A stretch of DNA of 64,000 nucleotides from Candidatus Omnitrophota bacterium (GCA_013177805.1 JABLXU010000018.1:26003-90002), one strand, 5' to 3'; positions 8,953-18,117 are shown, numbered from the stretch's first letter. Numbers and translations are program-made. The notes: generated by a model from the sequence alone, not told the origin.

Positions 8953-10272
8953 ATGCTTGATCCCATCGTGTCTCATATCCGCATCCCGGCCCAAACGGCC
9001 CGGTCCACGGGATTGGCCGCGTTACTCCAAAGCGGTCCGGTGGCGGGGACGGTGTTGTCTCATCAGCCCGGAGGCAAAGTAGTAATCGCGTTTCAAGGCC
9101 AAGCATACCCGCTGAATCTGAAAGGAAGAACGCTCCAGCCAGGTCAAAGCGTGCTGGCGCGGATGGCGGGGGAGCAGATCTCGTTGGAAGTCATTCCTCC
9201 AACGAAAAGCGCCCCGCGGACCTTACCTTCCGGCAGCCCTGCTTCACTCTTATCTAACCTGGGGATCACGGACAAAAGCGCTCCCGCCCTGGCGCGGGCG
9301 TTCATCCAAGCGGGCATTCCGCTTGAGCAAGCCATCCTGCGCGAGGTGATGAACTACCTGCCGAATGTCTCCGAAAGCCAAGTTTCCGCCTTGGCGTTTT
9401 TGTTCAGCCGGGGGTTGCCCCTTAGCCCGATGCTGCTCCAATGGATCGCTCAGATTATGATCCCCAAACCCCGGCTGAGCGCACAGCTGAGCGGGGTATT
9501 GACCCAATTACACGGATTTTTGGACTCCTGGGAAGAAGACGGTGGTCTGAGGATCAGCGTGGAGCAGCGTGAAGCGCTGCGCGCCACGTTCGATGATCTC
9601 GTCAACGTTCTTCCTTCTCTGCCGGATTTCACTCCGGAAGAATTAGTGTATGAGTTGGAAATCCTGTTTCAAAACGCGGCAGCCTCGCCGGAAGCATTGA
9701 TTCAGCGCGATTCCGGGCAGGAGAACCGTTCCTTTCAGGAATCGGTAGTCCGGCTGTTGGCGCAGTTGCTCGCGTTCCAGCCGATGTTGGAAAAAACCCC
9801 CCAGGCGGATGAATTCACCACGCTGTTGAATCAAGTAAAAATCTTGCATGAAACCTTTGCCCAAGCCGCATTGCAAAATCTGCCCCAGAGCGACCCGGCC
9901 GCGTATCCCGTCTATTTGCAGATTCCGTACCGGGACGGAGAAACCATTCGCGAACTGCAAGCCCGTTATACTCCGCGGAAAGCCAACAGCCGGGCCGGCA
10001 GCCTGGATTTGCGGCTGGAACTTTCCCAACTCGGCCCGCTGCTCATCGCGATTCAATGGGACGCGCCGCGGATCAGCGTATCACTGGTGGTGGCACGGCC
10101 GGACATCCAGCAGTTTTTGAATCCTTTTCTGCCGGATCTGACCCATCGTCTGCAGGAGCAAGGATTGCAGGTGTTATCGGCGGGGGTCGTGGCGGGTGTG
10201 GTGCCGGAAACGTTGAGCGTGGAAGAATGGCCCGCCAGCGGGGGGACGGGGGGATTGGATGTGAGGGGTTAG
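8953..10272 (+). CDS. Flagellar hook-length control FliK-like protein
   Basis: A 439-residue soluble protein. The C-terminal segment (about residues 345-415) reads as a FliK/Flg_hook domain: LDLRLELSQLGPL, then SVSLVVARPDIQQFLNPFLP, then LTHRLQEQGLQVL. This is the pattern of the hook-length control family, where the domain switches export specificity by contact with FlhB. The N-terminal three quarters is variable, as usual for FliK, and starts with a small OB-like stretch. No other flagellar gene lies in the window, so the role is inferred from the C-terminal domain alone. It might be a stand-alone FliK-domain protein. The ATG has a -10-like TACAAT close upstream and no ribosome site. Confidence 0.62.
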   Translation: MLDPIVSHIRIPAQTARSTGLAALLQSGPVAGTVLSHQPGGKVVIAFQGQAYPLNLKGRTLQPGQSVLARMAGEQISLEVIPPTKSAPRTLPSGSPASLLSNLGITDKSAPALARAFIQAGIPLEQAILREVMNYLPNVSESQVSALAFLFSRGLPLSPMLLQWIAQIMIPKPRLSAQLSGVLTQLHGFLDSWEEDGGLRISVEQREALRATFDDLVNVLPSLPDFTPEELVYELEILFQNAAASPEALIQRDSGQENRSFQESVVRLLAQLLAFQPMLEKTPQADEFTTLLNQVKILHETFAQAALQNLPQSDPAAYPVYLQIPYRDGETIRELQARYTPRKANSRAGSLDLRLELSQLGPLLIAIQWDAPRISVSLVVARPDIQQFLNPFLPDLTHRLQEQGLQVLSAGVVAGVVPETLSVEEWPASGGTGGLDVRG

Positions 10273-10337
10273 GTGTTTGGATAGAAAAAACCGATGCAAC
10301 GATTGACTCGATGTTGTAGTACGGATGATGTTTACTC

Positions 10338-10396
10338 TTTCAGGGCTACCCTCACCCTGGGCTGCTTTGAGGCCCTCCCCTGAAGAAGACTCTTAG
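10338..10396. repeat. Composite intergenic repeat (families A and B)
   Basis: TTTCAGGGCTACCCTCACCC joins CTGGGCTGCTTTGAGGCCCT and CCCCTGAAGAAGACTC. The second half aligns with 12083-12121 (CCCTGGACTACTTTAAAGCC and TCTCCTGAAGGGGACTCC). Non-coding spacer between the fliK-like gene and the end of metG. Confidence 0.6.
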
Positions 10397-10505
10397 GTTG
10401 ATACAGTGCCGGGAAGCGCGTGGATAAATCAGGGGAGGCACCCAGGTCTGCCGTGCCGGATGCAGGGAAGATGCCTGCACAACAAATGGCTCATTTCCAA
10501 ATGGC

Positions 10506-12035
10506 TCATTTCGTCTTGTCGATGCGGGGGAAAAGGCTTGCGCCTACGTCGATAGTATTTCCCGCGCAAAGGCCGGCGTGTTCAAGGTCCTTTAATAAGG
10601 GAAAGCCGCCGTCGAGGGGGAAGCCAAGGCGTTTGAGCATCTCCTCGGAGGTTCCCGGCATAAAGGGGTGAATCATGACCGCCACGGCGCGCAGGGCTTC
10701 GGCCAGGTTGAGTAAAACGCGGTCGAGATCGTCTTTCTTGTTGGGATCCTTGGCCAATGCCCAGGGTTCCTGTTTTTGTACGTAATCATTGGCCTTGGAG
10801 ACCAGGTCCCACACCGCGCCGAGCGCCAAGTGCGGCGCGTATTGTTCCATGGATTCCACATAAGCACGCCGGATTTTGCTGATTACCTCTTGAAACGCGC
10901 CGTCTATCCCCGCGGTGCGGGGGACTCTCTGCTCGCGGTATTTTTTGATCATGGCCAGCACGCGGGAGAAGAGATTGCCCAGATCATTGGCCAGATCGGC
11001 GTTGTAGCGGTTGATCAAGGCATCCTCGGAATAATTGCCGTCTTGGCCGAAGGCGATTTCGCGGAGGAGAAAATACCGCAACGGATCGCGCCCGTATTGC
11101 TCGATGAGCGACACGGGATCGACAATGTTGCCGATCGTCTTGGACATCTTTTCGCCCTTATGATAAACGAAGCCATGCACGAGGACCATCTTGGGCAAGG
11201 CGATGTCGCACGACATCAGCATCGCCGGCCACAGGACCGAATGGAAACGGTTGATGTCCTTTCCGATCACGTGCACGTCCGCCGGCCAATAAGTATTGAA
11301 CAATGCTTCGTCCTTCAAAAAGCCCACGCCGGTGAGATAATTCGACAGCGCGTCAAACCATACGTACGACACATTGGATTCGTCCCACGGCAGCGTGATG
11401 CCCCAGCGGGTGGTCGAACGCGAGATGGAGATGTCCTGCAGGCCGCGGTCAAGCAGGGCCAGCATTTCGTTGCGGTACATCACAGGGACATTGAAGTCCG
11501 GATGTTCCTCGAAATGGCGCTTGATGGCCTCCGCATACCGGCTCAGGCGGAAGAAATAATTCTCCTCCTGCCGCCATTCCGCTTTCTTTTTATGAACAGG
11601 GCACAGTTCGCCATCCAGCAGGTCGTCCGCGAGGTAAAAGGCCTCGCAGGAGAAGCAATACCAGCCCTCGTAATGCCCCTTGTAGATATCGCCCTTGGCA
11701 TAGGCGCGGCGCAGCAGTTCCTTGGTCGTGTCGTGATGGCGCGGTTCGCTGGTGCGGATAAAATCGGACAAGCTGCTGCCCGTCAGGCGGTGCAGGTTAA
11801 GGAACACCTCGGCCATGTAGTCGCAATAGTCCCGGGGATGCTGTCCCGCTTCCTCGGCCGCCTTTTCGACGGTGGCGCTGTGCTCATCCACCCCGGAGAG
11901 GAAGAAAACCGGACGCCCCTGCATGCGGCGGTACCGGCAGATCGCGTCCGAAACGATGAATTCATACGCATGCCCCACGTGGGGTTTGGCATTGACATAG
12001 GAAATCGCGGTGGTGAGGTAAAACGGTTGAGACAT
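10506..12035 (-). CDS. metG: Methionine--tRNA ligase
   Basis: Charges tRNA-Met in the cytoplasm. The chosen ATG (12035) has GAGG at 9 nt; an in-frame ATG 24 nt upstream is less likely. The 509-residue product carries the class I signature as HVGH (residues 19-22), a zinc knuckle formed by CFSC and CPVH, and KMSKT in place of KMSKS. An anticodon-binding helical domain follows. The C-terminal tRNA-binding (EMAP/OB) domain found in longer MetRS is absent, as in the short bacterial form. Length is normal for that form. It stands alone and converges on the fliK-like gene. Confidence 0.97.
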   Translation of the reverse strand: MSQPFYLTTAISYVNAKPHVGHAYEFIVSDAICRYRRMQGRPVFFLSGVDEHSATVEKAAEEAGQHPRDYCDYMAEVFLNLHRLTGSSLSDFIRTSEPRHHDTTKELLRRAYAKGDIYKGHYEGWYCFSCEAFYLADDLLDGELCPVHKKKAEWRQEENYFFRLSRYAEAIKRHFEEHPDFNVPVMYRNEMLALLDRGLQDISISRSTTRWGITLPWDESNVSYVWFDALSNYLTGVGFLKDEALFNTYWPADVHVIGKDINRFHSVLWPAMLMSCDIALPKMVLVHGFVYHKGEKMSKTIGNIVDPVSLIEQYGRDPLRYFLLREIAFGQDGNYSEDALINRYNADLANDLGNLFSRVLAMIKKYREQRVPRTAGIDGAFQEVISKIRRAYVESMEQYAPHLALGAVWDLVSKANDYVQKQEPWALAKDPNKKDDLDRVLLNLAEALRAVAVMIHPFMPGTSEEMLKRLGFPLDGGFPLLKDLEHAGLCAGNTIDVGASLFPRIDKTK

Positions 12036-12065
12036 CCTTTTGGTCCTCGGTGTTGGCATTCTGTC

Positions 12066-12121
12066 AGCTCAGGGTTGATCCCCTGGACTACTTTAAAGCC
12101 GTCTCCTGAAGGGGACTCCAA
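12066..12121. repeat. Intergenic repeat family B copy
   Basis: CTCAGGGTTGATCCCCTGG, then CTACTTTAAAGCC and TCTCCTGAAGGGGACTCC. It aligns with the second half of the element at 10338-10396, with a TCAGGGTTGATCCCCTGG stem at its left end. Confidence 0.6.
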
Positions 12122-12180
12122 TTGGAGAAACGCATGGCTACAAGCGTTTGTTTATCAGACGCAAGAAGAAGCGAAAGGCT

Positions 12181-12219
12181 TTCCCTCACCCTGGCCCTCT
12201 CCCGGGGGGAGAGGGGAAT
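12181..12219. repeat. Intergenic repeat family A, best-preserved copy
   Basis: TTCCCTCACCCTGGCCCTCT followed by CCCGGGGGGAGAGGGGAAT. The inverted arms CCCTCTCCC and GGGAGAGGG are perfect. This copy serves as the consensus for the family. Confidence 0.85.
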
Positions 12220-12407
12220 ATACCGCATCATATTCTGAGCGGCGTGGCGATTTGAGCCTGCCCTCCCTTCTTGCGCTCGATCCACCCGGCCTTGACGCGA
12301 CGTTGGCCGTGGCAGAAAGGCTCCCAGTCCTGGAGGATTCAAAACATCATACTTGCGGAGGCCGGTTTCGGCAACAAACGTTGAAGCCTTGCGGTTGCGG
12401 TTCCGGC

Positions 12408-12436
12408 TTCGAGCCTGTCCGGCTTGTTGCTACAAT
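12408..12436 (+). promoter_or_regulatory. Putative promoter of gatB
   Basis: -35-like TTCGAG (12408-12413), a 17-nt spacer and -10 TACAAT (12431-12436). The predicted start point is about 46 nt before the gatB ATG. The -35 is weak; the call rests on spacing and position. Confidence 0.4.
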
Positions 12437-12489
12437 CCCCCCTATCGACTGTGCTCTGCCCCAAAAATCGAACGGCCTGGTGAAGATCG

Positions 12490-13941
12490 ATGAAATACGA
12501 ACCCATAATCGGATTTGAAACCCATGTCGAGCTGGCCACCCGCTCCAAGGTGTTCACCGGGACCCGCGCCGAGTTCGGTGGCGAACCCAACGAGTATGTC
12601 AATCCCGTCTGCCTGGGTCTTCCCGGCACGTTGCCTGTGCTCAACCGGGCCGCTTTCGAGATGGCTCTCAAAGTGGCTCTGGCGCTGGACTGCGAGATCC
12701 CCGAGGTCACCATCTTCGACCGCAAGAACTACTACTATCCCGACCTGCCCAAGAATTACCAGATCTCGCAGGAATACCAACCCCTGGGGCGTAACGGACG
12801 GTTCACTATCGTCCTCAAGGACGGAACCGAAAAGACGGTGGGCATTCACAACATTCACCTGGAGGAAGACGCGGGGAAACTGATCCACCAGGCCATCGGT
12901 TCCCGCTACTATTCGCTGGTGGATCTGAACCGCGCGGGGATGAGCCTGCTCGAAATCGTCAGCCAGCCCGATCTGCGCAGCCGCGAGGAAGCCGAAGCCT
13001 TCATGGAGACTATGCGCGGTTTGCTGCGGTATCTTGAAGTCAGCGATTGCAAAATGCAGGAAGGCTCGCTGCGGTTCGAACTCAACGTTTCCATCCGCCC
13101 CGAAGGCGCGAACGAGTTGGGGACCAAGGTGGAGATCAAGAACATCGGCTCTATGCGTTCCGTACTGCGCGCGCTGGATTACGAATTTCAGCGCCAGTCG
13201 GAGATTCTCGAGGACGGCGGCCACGTCATCCAGGAAACGCGCCTCTGGGACGACGAGCGGGGCGAGACGCGCCCCATGCGGGTCAAGGAAGGGGCCAAGG
13301 ATTACCGGTATTTCCCCGAGCCGGACATCCCGCCCATCCACATCAGCCGGGATTACCTCGAGGCGCTGCGGGCGGCGTTGCCCGAACTGCGCGAAGCCAA
13401 GCGCAAGCGGTTCGTGGAGCAATACCAGCTTCCCGAATACGACGCCGGGGTGCTCACCGCCGAGAAAACCGTCGCCGATTATTTCGAAGCCTGCTGCCGG
13501 TTGTACGAGGCCCCCAAGGCGTACAGCAACTGGATCATGACCTATATCCTTCGTGAACTCAAAGGCGAGGAAGACAAGGACATCCGCGACATCCCCATCC
13601 CGCCCGAACACCTCGCCCAGCTGGTCCAAATGGTAGACCAGGGGATCATCAATCAGAATATCGCCAAGCGGGTCATCAACGATATGATCCAAACCGGCCA
13701 CCCGCCCCGGCGGATCGTCCAGGAAAAAGCCCTGGAAGTGGTGGATGATACGGCCGCGATCGAAAAAATCGTAGAGGAAGTCATCGCCGAGCATCCTGAT
13801 CCGGTGGCCCGTTTCCGCGCCGGGAGGGAACAGGCGCTCCATTTTCTGCTCGGGCAGGTTATGCGTAAAAGCCGGGGAAAGGCCAGCCCGGACGCAGTCC
13901 GGGAAATCATGCTTCGAAAACTCCAAAGCGGAGGGGAATGA
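12490..13941 (+). CDS. gatB: Aspartyl/glutamyl-tRNA(Asn/Gln) amidotransferase subunit B
   Basis: GatB is the tRNA-binding kinase/amidotransferase subunit of GatCAB, which converts Glu-tRNA-Gln or Asp-tRNA-Asn to the amidated form. The N-terminus IIGFETHVEL, the metal/ATP site segment FDRKNYYYPDLPKNYQISQ and IHLEEDAGK are GatB hallmarks. The helical cradle and the C-terminal YqeY-like tail (from about residue 330) are present. At 483 residues it is full length. gatA and gatC are not beside it. The GatCAB pathway means that direct GlnRS and/or AsnRS charging is probably missing in this organism. Confidence 0.97.
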   Translation: MKYEPIIGFETHVELATRSKVFTGTRAEFGGEPNEYVNPVCLGLPGTLPVLNRAAFEMALKVALALDCEIPEVTIFDRKNYYYPDLPKNYQISQEYQPLGRNGRFTIVLKDGTEKTVGIHNIHLEEDAGKLIHQAIGSRYYSLVDLNRAGMSLLEIVSQPDLRSREEAEAFMETMRGLLRYLEVSDCKMQEGSLRFELNVSIRPEGANELGTKVEIKNIGSMRSVLRALDYEFQRQSEILEDGGHVIQETRLWDDERGETRPMRVKEGAKDYRYFPEPDIPPIHISRDYLEALRAALPELREAKRKRFVEQYQLPEYDAGVLTAEKTVADYFEACCRLYEAPKAYSNWIMTYILRELKGEEDKDIRDIPIPPEHLAQLVQMVDQGIINQNIAKRVINDMIQTGHPPRRIVQEKALEVVDDTAAIEKIVEEVIAEHPDPVARFRAGREQALHFLLGQVMRKSRGKASPDAVREIMLRKLQSGGE

Positions 13942-14605
13942 GTTGGATTTCACCCAGCCGGCCCGGGTGGATATTACCGAAAGCGAGAGAGATAACGACT
14001 TTCCAGGCAGGGAACTTTATCAGAAACTGTTTACCTGATAACCGAGAAGGGTAACTATTTGCCTTTTCAAGGCTGCCCTCACCCATCTCCTCTCCCCGAG
14101 GAAGAGGGAATTATTGAGTGCTCCCCCATGCGCATACCATGAAGCCAGCGCTGGGAAAGTTCTGCGTCCGGGTAAATAATAACCTATTTCAATACTTTTT
14201 AATCAAGCCGATCGGTTTCCAGGCAATCATCCCAGGCGGCGAATGTTCAAAAAGCTTCCATAATCGGCCTTCACCATTCACACCACTCCCAATATGCGGA
14301 TAATATGGGGATATCTTCCGGTTGGCATCTACATCTGTGTTTGAGAGAAGAATCAAGAATGCCTGAGCCGGCTCTGGTTATACGGATTTGTTTTTTTCAA
14401 GGCGCGGCGGGTATCTCCTCATGAGGGCCGGAGAGAGCCGCCTCCCATGTTCTTTTCTTGCGGCAAAATGAACGGCCTGCGTATGACTGACCGAGGCGGG
14501 ATGCAATTCCAGACATCTCGTCTTCAACAAGAATCCCAGGTATAGATCCTCGGCCGAGACGAGCAGAATCTGAATACCCATATCAATCGAGAAGGAGAAG
14601 CAATC
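13942..14605. other. Intergenic region, 664 nt, with one repeat
   Basis: A family-A element occupies 14063-14112. The rest is AT-richer and shows no supported gene. A 67-codon frame on the minus strand (14378-14581) lacks a ribosome site and family features. A good ribosome site (AAGGAG) precedes the next gene. Confidence 0.5.
14063..14112. repeat. Intergenic repeat family A copy
   Basis: TTTTCAAGGCTGCCCTCACC then CATCTCCTCTCCCC, GAGGA and AGAGGGAATT. Same order and orientation as the copies at 3643 and 12181. Confidence 0.75.
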
Positions 14606-15511
14606 ATGTCACACCCATTGGATCGCCGGAACTTCATTAAGACCGGAATAGCGGCCGCGGCGGTGTTGAGCCGCACTCATCTGGCTGGGGCAAAGCAAGG
14701 CCGGAAGATCAAAAAAACCTTGAAGCTGGGGATGGTAGCGAGCCAGGACGAGAACAAGAATAAGCTTACGATCAAGCAACGCCTGCAAATCGCCAAGGAT
14801 GCCGGCTTTGACGCGGTGGAGCCGGACACCATGTTCGATCCCAAGGAAGTCGACGAAATCCGCAAGGCGGCGGACGAGGTGGGCATCCACCTGGACGCGA
14901 TCATCTGCTCCACGCATTGGTCGAGTCCTCTGTCCAGCCCCGATCCCAAGGTTGTGGAAAAGTGTATGGAAGGCATGAAGGTCAGCCTGAAGAACGCCAA
15001 GGACATGGGCGGCGACATGGTACTGCTGGTCCCGGGAGTGGTCAGTCCGGAAGTAATGTACAAGGACGCCTACGAGCGATCGATGAAAGCGATCAAGGAG
15101 CTGGCCCCCATTGCTGAAGACATGGAAATTACCATTGGCTTGGAAAACGTGTGGAACAATTTCCTGATCAGTCCCATTGAATTTTTGGGATTCCTGGAGG
15201 AAATAAACAGCCCGCGGGTGAAGGCCTGGTTCGATGTCGGCAACATTCTCCGCTATGGATTCCCTCAGGATTGGATCCGCACCCTGGGGAGCCAGATCGC
15301 CCGGGTGGATGTCAAGGACGTCAAGATCACGGGCTTCATGACCTTTGACTTTGTTCCCCTGCTTAAAGGTTCCGTGAACTGGCCGGAAGTGATGAAAGCC
15401 TTTGACGAAATCGGCTACGAAGGTTACTTCGCGGCGGAAGTGCAAGGCGGCGGAATGGAATATCTGCGGGATGTGGTCGCGCAACCCATGGACCAGATCA
15501 TCGCCATGTGA
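14606..15511 (+). CDS. Tat-exported xylose-isomerase-like TIM-barrel (sugar phosphate isomerase/epimerase) protein
   Basis: A 301-residue protein starting with a twin-arginine signal (DRRNFIKTGIAAAAVL). A strong GGAG site precedes the ATG. The mature part is an AP_endonuc_2 / xylose-isomerase-like TIM barrel: KLGMV at strand 1, DAGFDAVEPD at strand 2, GLENVWNNF with a metal-ligand-type Glu, AWFDVGNIL, RVDVKD and FAAEVQGG near the end. Family members isomerise or epimerise sugars or inositols using a divalent metal. Export by Tat implies folding with its metal inside before export. A paralogue with the same export route lies at 36687-37688. The substrate is unknown. Confidence 0.85.
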   Translation: MSHPLDRRNFIKTGIAAAAVLSRTHLAGAKQGRKIKKTLKLGMVASQDENKNKLTIKQRLQIAKDAGFDAVEPDTMFDPKEVDEIRKAADEVGIHLDAIICSTHWSSPLSSPDPKVVEKCMEGMKVSLKNAKDMGGDMVLLVPGVVSPEVMYKDAYERSMKAIKELAPIAEDMEITIGLENVWNNFLISPIEFLGFLEEINSPRVKAWFDVGNILRYGFPQDWIRTLGSQIARVDVKDVKITGFMTFDFVPLLKGSVNWPEVMKAFDEIGYEGYFAAEVQGGGMEYLRDVVAQPMDQIIAM

Positions 15512-15573
15512 GCCTGTCCGGCCGGGCATGAAGTCCAGCCGTGACAGGAACTAAAACGAACTTGTTCCGAAGA

Positions 15574-15597
15574 AGCCCCGGAGTAAAATCCGGGGCT
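15574..15597 (+). terminator. Stem-loop downstream of the Tat TIM-barrel gene
   Basis: Perfect 9-bp stem AGCCCCGGA / TCCGGGGCT with a 6-nt loop. There is no T-run, so it may instead be an RNA-stabilising or repeat-type hairpin (CCCCGG... class). Confidence 0.45.
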
Positions 15598-15620
15598 ATC
15601 TGTTGTAGGTCATCGGGGCA

Positions 15621-15646
15621 GGTCCTCTCCCAGGGAGAGGGAATGG
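15621..15646. repeat. Short intergenic repeat family A copy
   Basis: GGTCCTCTCCCAGGGAGAGG followed by GAATGG: only the inner palindrome CCTCTCCC / GGGAGAGG remains. Confidence 0.6.
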
Positions 15647-15777
15647 TTTAACGCATCCAATCATATTCATACCAAGAATTGAGCGGAGACAATTCCGCAT
15701 TCCGGTAAAAAAGAACGAGACTCGCTCGTCCCCGCATGGCGCGCAGATCAACCCGGCATCAATGGAACCAGATTCTA

Positions 15778-15805
15778 TTGTTTTCTAAATATTAAATATT
15801 ATACT
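15778..15805 (+). promoter_or_regulatory. Putative promoter of the small membrane protein gene
   Basis: TTGTTT (15778-15783), 16-nt spacer, TATACT (15800-15805), in a strongly AT-rich stretch unlike its surroundings. The predicted start point is about 40 nt before the ATG. Confidence 0.45.
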
Positions 15806-15850
15806 CATATCAGAAAATAAATTATTTACGAATAATCCAGGAGAATTCCC

Positions 15851-16189
15851 ATGGACAAGCCTTTCTACACTTATACCTATCTCGCGATAAGCGGCGTGGG
15901 AATCATCTTGTTTGTCTTGCTGATTGTGTATGTTTTTGAATATAGCCTCTATCTATTTGTCCGTAATCTTCTGGGAAAAGAAATTCAGCCGAATTGGGTA
16001 TTTAAGAATTATGACAGGATCATATCAGGAATCTTGTTCCTGTCGATGACTGCTTTGCTCTTGCATTTTCTGCTCTTCGATAAAATTACCGAACTATTCC
16101 AGGGCTGGTTTGAAGGGTTCGTTTTGATGCTTCTTTATGGGAATTGCGGGTACAGGTTCATTCACTCCCTGAAAAGCCGCGGGGAATAG
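15851..16189 (+). CDS. Small integral membrane protein, unknown function
   Basis: A 112-residue protein with an AGGAG site before the ATG. Three hydrophobic helices are visible: about residues 10-32 (ISGVGIILFVLLIVYVF), 58-76 (ISGILFLSMTALLLHFLL) and a weaker one near 85-100. A short basic tail follows. Base composition is more AT-rich than neighbouring genes, which may indicate recent acquisition. No family was recognised. It sits alone between the Tat TIM-barrel gene and the convergent GntP permease. Confidence 0.7.
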   Translation: MDKPFYTYTYLAISGVGIILFVLLIVYVFEYSLYLFVRNLLGKEIQPNWVFKNYDRIISGILFLSMTALLLHFLLFDKITELFQGWFEGFVLMLLYGNCGYRFIHSLKSRGE

Positions 16190-16246
16190 CGGCCGTTGGG
16201 GGCGGGTGCGGGTAACCACGCCGCGGCATTGAACCTCAAACCGAAC

Positions 16247-17716
16247 TCACACCAAAGGCAATACCTTTGTCAACAGATACACCCATGCCATGCCGGTGAA
16301 GGCCATTAAGGTCAGCATGGCGGTCCAGGTCTTGAGGGTTTCCGCTTCCGATAGCCCGGTCAACTGGCCGAAAATCCAGAATCCGCTGTCGTTCATCCAC
16401 GAGTAGCCAGACGCGCCAAATCCGATTGCCATGACCAAGTACACCGGATGATAGGCCAACTCGATCTGCGGCAACGTGGGACCGATGATCCCCGCCGTCG
16501 TGATCATGGCCACCGTGGCCGATCCTTGGGCGATGCGGATCAGCGACGAGGTCAGGAACGCGATCCACAACACGGACAGTCCCCAATCCCGCGCGCCTTG
16601 GGCGATCACATCCCCTACGCCTGACGCCGCCAATACCTTGCCGAACGATCCTCCCGCGCAAGTGATGAACGCGATGATCGCCCCGCTGGCAATGGCCGGT
16701 TCGAGCAACTCCATCGCCCCCCGGTAGTTTAATTTCTTTTGCCGGATTACCAGCCGGATCGCGATCAAAGCCCCCAGGAAAAAGGATAAGTTCTTGTCAC
16801 CGGCCAACTTGATGACTTTCAAGGTCACGACTTTTTGGTAATCCACCGCAACCGGGGCTGCCGGATCGGCACTCTCCACATCGGGGTCTTGCGCGGCGGG
16901 CCGGGCTGGAGCCTCTTTCCATTCTTTGGGGATATACGGAGCGGCGATGGACGTCCCGGCCAGGAGGAGAACGGGCAACAGGAAGGGAACCAGGGAGGCC
17001 ATGAGGCTGGGGAGTTCGTGGTCGGGCTTGAGAGCGGTGGCTTCGAGTTCTTTCTGCGAAACGCCCAGCGCGTCCTTGGGCGTCACCCGCAGCCGGCGGT
17101 CGATCCACCGGGCATAAAGCACCCCGCCCACGACCGCGGGCACCGCGGCCACCAAGATCCCCACCAGGACGCACAATCCGATCGTCACGGTGGCGTTGTA
17201 CTGCGCGAGTTGTTCGCTCACTATCAAGGGTCCGGGCGTGGGGGGAACCAGCGCGTGTGTTAATGCGCCGCCCGCCGCCGTGGCGCAGATGATCAGTACA
17301 TACTGCGTCTTCCGCCGCGCGAAGACAGCGCGCGCCAGGGGGGCCAGGAGATAGAAAACCGTATCGAAAAACACGGGGATGGAGAGCACGAATCCGCTGG
17401 CTAACAGCGAGTAATGCTCCCGCCCCGCGCCGAAAAGCCGCGTGAAGGCCCGCACGATGCGGTCCGCGGCTCCGCTGTCCATCAGGCATTTGCCGATGAT
17501 GGCCGCCATGACCAGCAGAATGCCGATGTTGGCCATCATGTTCCCGAACTCGGACGCCACCAGCGGCAAGGCATTCTCGAGTGGAATCCGGTTGGACAAC
17601 ACGGCAATGAGAATCGCGGCGCTGATCAGCGCCAGAAACGCATGAAAACGGAAATACAGCATCAAGACCAAAATCGCCACGATCCCAAACATCAGACAGG
17701 GCAACGGTCCCAGCAT
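16247..17716 (-). CDS. GntP-family gluconate/sugar-acid:H+ symporter
   Basis: A 489-residue, highly hydrophobic protein with about 12-14 transmembrane helices. It begins with IVAILVLMLYFRFHAFLALI and has GNMMANIGILLVMAAIIGK, ALTHALVPPTPGPL and IRIAQGSATVAMITTAGI, all recurrent in GntP permeases. A soluble insertion lies in the middle (about residues 235-300). GntP proteins import gluconate, glycerate or related sugar acids with protons. A GAGG-type site precedes the ATG. It stands alone. The DapA/FGGY-kinase pair at 43.5 kb could act on such substrates, but the link is inference. Confidence 0.92.
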   Translation of the reverse strand: MLGPLPCLMFGIVAILVLMLYFRFHAFLALISAAILIAVLSNRIPLENALPLVASEFGNMMANIGILLVMAAIIGKCLMDSGAADRIVRAFTRLFGAGREHYSLLASGFVLSIPVFFDTVFYLLAPLARAVFARRKTQYVLIICATAAGGALTHALVPPTPGPLIVSEQLAQYNATVTIGLCVLVGILVAAVPAVVGGVLYARWIDRRLRVTPKDALGVSQKELEATALKPDHELPSLMASLVPFLLPVLLLAGTSIAAPYIPKEWKEAPARPAAQDPDVESADPAAPVAVDYQKVVTLKVIKLAGDKNLSFFLGALIAIRLVIRQKKLNYRGAMELLEPAIASGAIIAFITCAGGSFGKVLAASGVGDVIAQGARDWGLSVLWIAFLTSSLIRIAQGSATVAMITTAGIIGPTLPQIELAYHPVYLVMAIGFGASGYSWMNDSGFWIFGQLTGLSEAETLKTWTAMLTLMAFTGMAWVYLLTKVLPLV

Positions 17717-18117
17717 GGTTCACCCCTCGCATTAAACAGAATCGGACATTTTCATCATCGAATTGAATCAGAATAAACGAGACGAGTTTACCATGGGGGC
17801 GGGGGGAATCCTACGGTCACCTGAATCCAGGCCCCAGAGGAACGCGGGTATCTACCAGCGGCGCAAATAACCTTAGGCAGGAATATTTCCTGATCCTACG
17901 CAGTTGCCTTATAGCGCCAAAGGGATACAAGAAAATAGAGCCCAGGAGCAACGACCATACGTGCTAAGTTAAGCCTATTTTGTTAAGCCTATTGTAAAAT
18001 GTCTTCGCTTGGAATTCATGTAAAACCAGCCTCCCTATTCCCATTTTTTCCCTCGTTAAGCAAGCGCCTATGAGATTGAAATCCCGAGCGGTTGTAAATC
18101 TGTTCCCTGGGGGCTGA
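17717..18117. other. Intergenic region, 401 nt, no gene seen
   Basis: AT-richer near 17930-18010. It contains a direct repeat of TTAAGCCTATT (17971-17981 and 17985-17995). No repeat of family A or B and no supported frame. Confidence 0.5.

Larger units (their letters stand above)
12036..12489. other. Divergent metG-gatB intergenic region with repeats and a promoter
   Basis: Holds a family-B element (12066-12121), a strong family-A palindrome (12181-12219) and a putative gatB promoter (12408-12436). No gene was recognised; a long reading frame through it is antisense to metG. Confidence 0.6.

Noticed and set aside
12181..12219. Family-A palindrome considered as a terminator
   Set aside because: Lies in a divergent promoter region (metG and gatB point away from each other), has no T-run and recurs in unrelated contexts, so repeat is the better call.
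10776..12518. 580-codon open frame on the plus strand
   Set aside because: It is antisense to metG over nearly its whole length, has no ribosome site or family motifs, and results from the GC-rich codon pattern of metG.
12442..13953. 503-codon open frame on the minus strand
   Set aside because: Full antisense shadow of gatB; the product is rich in repeated G/H/D/F runs without domains.
14378..14581. 67-codon minus-strand frame in a long intergenic gap
   Set aside because: No ribosome site, no domain; cannot be told from chance.
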